From assembly GCA_015680685.1 (NCBI GenBank), contig MNCI01016352.1:392053-456052 (forward strand): 64,000 nucleotides of DNA. Direction: 5' to 3'. Each line of letters opens with the position of its first letter. Position 1 is the stretch's first letter. The DNA is from Gnetum montanum. Its lineage: Eukaryota > Streptophyta > Gnetopsida > Gnetales > Gnetaceae. The translations under genes were made by a program, and so were the position numbers. The notes beneath the pieces were generated by a model that saw only the letters and a program-made list of their open reading frames with translations, was not told the origin of the DNA and did no database searches. Positions 58,771 through 64,000 of this stretch are shown piece after piece.

Positions 58771-59791
58771 CTATGATGACCATGATGCTTATGATGCCCT
58801 TTCCTATCCCTTTGTTCTCTGTTGTGGGAATCCCTTGATTATCCATGCCCCATGTCTTTGCTATTCCAATGGGATTAATGGTCATCCCCATCCCACCGAT
58901 CACCTCCATCATGATCTCTTCCTCTATGGCTTCGGTTGGAGTCTAAGGAGGAAGAAGAAAATGAGAATGATGAAGATGATGAGGAAGAAGAGCTAGCACT
59001 AGCATGGTGTTTGATACCCCCTCTTCATTGGTCATGGCCATGTTCATGATGTCTATCATTGTCTTGGTGCTTACCACTACCCCTGCCATGACTCCCTCCT
59101 TTGGGACACCCATGGTCATAAGAACTATTTTTCCAAAAAATAGGATTGTTTACTATGGACTATAAATTTTGGTTTGGGCTCCCTTCATCGGAGAAGAGGG
59201 GAGGAGAGTTAATGACTTGAGAATCCCCAAAGAAGGAATCCTCTCCTTCCTTTTACCCTATCAGGAAGAAGGCATTTGTGAATTGCTTTCCCTTTGATGC
59301 CTTATCATGAGCCTCCTACTTCCAATCTTTCTTACATTGTACTTTGGTGGGATGGTAATCCTAATAGTCGTGGTTCTACATAACATATTCAACATTAAGT
59401 CTTGCGATGCCCAATCTCATGAGATTTTCAAGAAGCATCATAGGAACAGAGTGATTGGACAACAACATGATGTTGCCTTCCATGTCCCTCTACTGCATTT
59501 GTTCATCTTAGTGTAGGATGAAGGTGAAATCCAAAGTGTATTCATCTAGATGTATGTAGATAACTTAGCATTGTTGAGGCACAGGTGCTCTTGGGCCTTC
59601 TTGCCATTGATTAGAATTTTGCTTGTATCATGACAAAGATTCATCCTTGTGAGAAGAAGTCATATTAGAACTTTAATAATAGTGTGCTTATGATATTCTT
59701 GGTTCGTTTAATGATTTAGCTTTGACAGGTTCATTACAATGTCATTAAATAATTTCACGAACTCCTAGATAGCACACAAAGCTAACTAAAG
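58771..59791 (-). other. Gag N-terminus and leader of element E
   Basis: About 1 kb between the gag core and PBS. 58920-59010 is a GAAGAAGA/GATGATGA low-complexity stretch and 59020-59100 is CATGGT/CATGATG-rich. No reliable reading frame. Confidence 0.4.
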
Positions 59792-59809
59792 TCCTTGACA
59801 ACGACACCA
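59792..59809 (-). other. Primer binding site of element E (tRNA-Asp type)
   Basis: Minus strand TGGTGTCGTTGTCAAGGA, one base from the LTR end. It differs from the tRNA-Asp complement used by Athila-type elements (TGGCGCCGTTGCCGGGGA) only by transitions, as expected of a deaminated old site. Confidence 0.7.
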
Positions 59810-59810
59810 A

Positions 59811-60638
59811 TGATGAGCAACAAGTAGTCCCTACATCAAACCATACGAATCACTAGTGTTCACTAAGTGATCCAATTGAATTCCATAGACTTTAGCTCTC
59901 TAGGTGCATTGGGTCTAGGTAGTGAATTATAATGAACGTGATCATTGTCTTTTTAGTTTCACTTGTGAGGCTCAATGGTATGGTTAAGTGTAACTGAGGC
60001 ATCTAATTTTTATCATTTTATGCTTTAATGTTTTAATCGCATAAGTGCTAAAATAAATTAATTGAATGTTTAATTAACTAATAAATAATTAATATTTAAC
60101 AAATCCTAGCATAAGTATCCATTTTCACTTTCAGTATACATCCTAAACACATTGCAATGCTACTGGGTTATCAAGCGTTAAGTGTTGCTGGGATTACCAA
60201 GCGTTAACATATGCTTGAAGTGGTTGTACTTATGTTTGTTATTTAATTATTATCAATTACTTAGTTAAAATTCATTAAAGTAAAGTGCATGAATTATAAA
60301 TGCATTAAGTAAACATTAAGCTAATATCCAAGTGTTATAAGATTTAGGGTTTAGCTCATCTTTATTATCGATCACACTAAGGTCTTCAGGTACATTAGTG
60401 CTTGAATATAGATCCGCATAATTCTCACTCCTACTATGGGCACTTAGAAAAATATTCTAACTTTTTGGGAAGAAAAACTACAAGAGCTCCACTACAACTA
60501 ATAATTAGATTCCATAAATGCAATTGGTGCATGCACATTTATAGGCAAAATCAAACACTGCGTTGACATGTACACATCCACTTGTCAAATCATGCATCAA
60601 TGGGATTGCATCAATGTCACCCTAGATGTGACTCATCA
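59811..60638 (-). mobile_element. 5' LTR of element E (family X)
   Basis: 828 bp with inverted ends TGATGAG/CTCATCA. The minus TATA is at 60537-60543. Internal blocks match the solo LTR at 22900-23739, in the same orientation. The PBS next to 59811 shows this is the 5' LTR. Confidence 0.8.
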
Positions 60639-61440
60639 ATTAGTAGAAGTAAAAGTGAATGTGTGGACACTGGCAATTGAGAATCAAAAATCTCTTAATA
60701 GAAGAGGTGTGAGCAATAAGGTAGAAGTCAGCAATCGAGATCATTGCTTAGAAAAATGAGGCCCTGAAGTATGAGAAACTTAAAAATTATTATGGGGACA
60801 TGAAATAGGAGATAAATGAGAAGGAAATTTGACTGGCCAAAGCTAAGATGAATGAAGACCTCTAGCAACTCCAAGCTGATGCATGGAAACCCATCTTTTA
60901 TGAACTTAATGCCTACAATAGAACCAAAATTTGCATGAAGGAGATGCAAATTAAAGAGATGACTAAGTACATAGAATTAGCTAAGGTTTGAATTTTATTA
61001 TGCTTACCATTGGAAGGCTAAGGTCTGAATTGAAGAAGTAGGTGGTTAGCTTGTGTTGCACGATAATGAGTTTAAGCTCCATAAGGAGACACACTAAAAA
61101 TTAGGACTAGTTTTCAAGGAAAATTTTGAGGATAAATAAATGGTCACTAATAGCCTATCCATAAGAATGATTGACTACTAGAAGCTAAGGTACATAGTAA
61201 AGACGTTTGACATTAAACACAAACAATTTACTACCTAGGTTGTTAATGCTCATGAGATGTTCCCTACTTTGCCTTGTCCTTGGAATGTGCCAAGTACTCT
61301 AGGTGAAACATTTTGGATGATAAATGATCCCAAGATTGGGGAGAAGATGAAAACCTTGATCAATGCATTCTAGCTAAAATTAGCAACAATTGGGTAGCCA
61401 AAACCTTTAGCAAGACATGAAAAGCCACTACCTAACATGA
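60639..61440 (+). pseudogene. Unrecognised degenerate coding-like region
   Basis: Plus-strand readable pieces with few stops: a Lys/Glu-rich coiled-coil-like part (KYEKLKNYYGDMK, ICMKEMQIKEMTKYIELAKV) and later NAHEMFPTLPCPWNVPSTLG, then ETFWMINDPKIGEKMKTLIN. The size and coiled-coil character recall exon 7 of the opposite-strand gene, but I could not align it. Function unknown. Confidence 0.3.
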
Positions 61441-61657
61441 CTTGAGGCATGTGTCTTGGTCCTTTTCTATGCATATGTGTGCAAATCAATTTTTGTACTA
61501 GGTTCAAATTTTGTCAAGTCAAGTTGTAAATAATTAAATAACTTTTGTAGTGCAGCACTCATGTCATTTAATTACTCTAATGCTTCCAAAATTTTGTAAA
61601 TAACAAAATCCTAAATATCTTAAGTCAAGGATGAATTTTTAGTTAGTCATGGAAATA
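61441..61657. other. AT-rich spacer
   Basis: No feature seen. It precedes the LTR at 61658. Confidence 0.4.
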
Positions 61658-62479
61658 TGATGAATGTTGAGTTAGTCTATCACGACAATGCATCAGTGTT
61701 GACATATGCTATGCTTCTTCAATGCATTAGCATTGATGCAAGCTTAATAAATACTTATAAATATGGTTCACCTACCACATTTATGATACCATTGAGTATC
61801 TTCCTTCACAGAACTTTGTTAGTTTATTTCTATAGTAGTTAGCAACAGTCACTAAGTGCTCATAGCATGAACCAAGTGGATTGTATGGAATTTTATTTGA
61901 GTGGACATGTACTTATATACATTTTCATGGTGGCAATAAAATTGAGGTCCATTTTCTTCATTGCAGCACTTGGCTTAACTTTTTAGTTTCATTTGTTACA
62001 ATTTACTTTAAGTGTTCTTTAATTTCATGCACTTGGATAATTTATTTAATTTTTATTGCACTTAACCAAATTGCATGAGTGCAACCAACTTTAAGCATAA
62101 GAGTGTTAACATTTGGTAATCCTAGTAGTGGATATTTGGTAACTCAAGAATATTAATGCATATTCAGGATGTGTATGACAAGTTGGGAATGGATACTCTA
62201 TGCTTAGGCTAAATTAGATTTATTTTTTGGCCTTAGATTAAATAGTTTAGAAATTTAATATTTTAATATTTCAATAATGATATTCTTTTCATGTGTCTAA
62301 ATCACACTTAGCCATACAAAGTAAGCCTACAGAGTGTGATATGAAGATAGCAACTAGAGATTTGATACTTAACTATCTAAGGCATTTAAACTAGTCTCAA
62401 TCCATATGATTCAACTAGATTGCATGTGAACACTTATGATCTATATGGTCGGGTGTAGGGTCTACTTTGCCACTCATCA
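61658..62479 (+). mobile_element. Family X LTR, isolated
   Basis: 822 bp, starting TGATGAATG and ending CTCATCA (62473-62479). TATAAATA is at 61756-61763, and GGTAATCCTAGTAGTGGATA is shared with 49918-50769. No PBS follows and the flanks (AAATA, GTATT) do not match, so it is a truncated element's LTR or a decayed solo LTR. Confidence 0.65.
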
Positions 62480-62673
62480 GTATTGTTTGCAACAAAAGAA
62501 GGTAAATGAAGTACATAGCTATAGTTCCTAGGTTATAAAGTATACTAAAACTTCAATTGCATTGCATATTATTATTAACAAATAATACCAAGGGAAACTA
62601 CTAGAGATTATGGACTAATTAGACTACTGCAAGTTTTGATTGTAACAAACCAATAATGCTAGAGCACTATATT

Positions 62674-62829
62674 AAAAAAATGTTAGAATGCCCAAAATAA
62701 TTATAATATAGTTCAATTAGAATTTTATAACTCAACATTACTCAGTAGAATCAAACCAATGACTTGGAGCTTTCAAACCAATAGTCTTACCACTAGGCTA
62801 ACACCTCATTATTTGAAAAAAATGTTAGA
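62674..62829 (-). mobile_element. SINE-like retroposon with 14-bp target duplication
   Basis: The duplication AAAAAAATGTTAGA (62674-62687 and 62816-62829, identical) encloses 128 bp. On the minus strand the insert has a tRNA-like head: A-box-like TTAGCCTAGTGGTAAG (62787-62802) and B-box-like GGTTTGATTCT (62747-62757), about 30 nt apart. This is the spacing of RNA polymerase III promoters in plant SINEs. A short AT-rich body follows. It is not an intact tRNA gene. Confidence 0.65.
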
Positions 62830-64000
62830 TTGAAAAAGTATTGATGCCACTTATGGGAAGAAAATAATGATTTCCATGACTTAGGTTATTAATGCAAAGA
62901 AATTTTATAAACTTCCATGAATGTATAATGTTTGAAAATCTTAGATACTATAGATGCTAATTATTTTTTTAATAATTCCATACATTGATGGAATTAATTT
63001 GGATGTGCATAGCCATGATTAAGAAGTTGGTAACATAGTATGTGTAAAGGATGTTACTAGGCTTTGAATCTTTTGATTGCAATGCTATGCATTATATCCA
63101 CATTATACTAAAATAAATCTATTAGGAATTGATATAATTCTTTAAATTCCACAATAGAAGCTCAAGTGACATTTTCCATGGTGAACTTAGGATTTACTGG
63201 TTAAATTTTTCCCACTTTTTATGAAATGATGGTATATCTTAGCATAGAAACATGGCAATTTTTAACATGCCTTAATTAACTGATCACATGTACAAAGAAT
63301 ATTAAAAGTATATTTTAATTTATTTAATAGTAAAATATTTTAAAAATAATATTTGAAGTTCTATTTTTAAAAATTTATTACTTTAAAATTAGAAAAAATT
63401 GAAACTAAAATTCTATTAATAATGAGATAAAATGTAGCAATTAAGAAAAATACCTTAAGATATTTGCACAAAAAAATGAGTATAATGAAATTAAACAATG
63501 AAATATTCATAGATATAATCTATAAAAATATTAAAAATTCAAAAGAAGGGACCAACACTTGCAATGATGGTAGGGTTCTTATTTCTCAAGTTAGAAAACA
63601 TGAACCTCTAAGTGATGATCCTTTATTAAAAATTGGAAAAAAAATTTCTATCATTTAAAATTCCTTTTAAGGAAGGAAATCAAGATTATATAATCAGTCG
63701 CTAATTAAATTTTCAAAATTTACAGCTGAAGAAACAATAAAGGGTTACTCTAATGGTAAGAACCCTTTATGATAAGGATCTTAGTTTGGTAAAAAAAAGT
63801 AATGTAAAAGAATTCTGAAACTAGATGGATAAACGTAAACATTTTGGTTTTAGTTTAAGCTATATAGCAGAGAAATCATAACCACTGCCAACACCAATTT
63901 TACCAACTTTTACAGGAATATGAATTTATTATACATTCCTATTTTAGAAATTTAATTGAGCTTGGATGCAACTGAATAGAAATATATTTACTTTTCTTAA
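62830..64000. other. AT-rich intergenic sequence
   Basis: About 1.2 kb, strongly AT-rich, with long A and T runs. No reading frame, LTR or repeat was recognised. Confidence 0.5.

Noticed and set aside
63741-63775. Second tRNA-like sequence (GGGTTACTCTAATGGTAAGA)
   Set aside because: Only an A-box-like part; no B-box at the right spacing and no flanking duplication.

Overview
This is 64 kb of nuclear, gene-poor DNA from a seed plant. The evidence is Ty3/Gypsy retrotransposons of the plant-specific Tat and Athila lineages, a fragment of plant NBS-LRR type leucine-rich repeats, tRNA-derived SINE-like structure, GT-AG introns and layered nesting. The very large, old, nested elements would suit a large genome such as a gymnosperm, but nothing here proves that. 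I found no intact host gene, rRNA, tRNA gene or CRISPR array.

The centrepiece is element B (26521-45452, minus strand), a Tat-lineage retrotransposon of 18.9 kb with perfect 5-bp target duplications (CCAAG, 26516-26520 and 45453-45457). In sense order it has: 5' LTR 44186-45452, PBS 44164-44180, a repeat-rich leader, gag, a proline-rich spacer, protease, a 5.5-kb non-sense module, reverse transcriptase (RT), two RNase H domains, integrase, a 3' untranslated tract, and the 3' LTR 26521-28958. The 3' LTR is split by an inverted related solo LTR (27716-28842, duplication ATCTT). The non-sense module, between protease and RT, holds an eight-exon gene on the opposite strand (34491-38846). It has its own TATA box, and all seven introns are GT-AG with compatible phases. 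Exons 2-3 look like a decayed HAD/FCP1-type phosphatase domain. Exon 4 carries an uncharacterised transposon-associated domain. The rest is coiled-coil and acidic.

Copy A (1-6857, minus strand) is a second, truncated insertion of the same family. It keeps the 5' LTR, part of gag, exons 1-4 of the opposite-strand gene, and the start of RT. It has two internal deletions, one of them marked by a single N at 61.

Between A and B lies an older, AT-rich Tat relative on the plus strand (about 6.9-26.5 kb), broken into pieces. It holds a diverged opposite-strand gene (7565-11279), an irregular tandem array (13.5-17.1 kb) with a 110-N gap, an RT linker (17.74-18.03 kb), RT/RNase H (22.1-24.8 kb) and an integrase remnant. 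It was interrupted by a 4,081-bp insertion carrying an LRR fragment (18036-22116, duplication GAAAC) and by Athila-type LTRs (14818-15745, 22900-23739).

Right of B are two degenerate Athila-like elements: F (plus, 46.8-50.8 kb) and E (minus, 53.5-60.6 kb, with PBS and 5' LTR). A further LTR (61658-62479) and a SINE-like unit with 14-bp duplications (62688-62815) follow. Elements A and B are CpG-rich with GCGTATACGC palindrome arrays in U3, leader and the opposite-strand gene's first intron. Everything else is AT-rich and riddled with transition-type stops, as expected of old methylated DNA.
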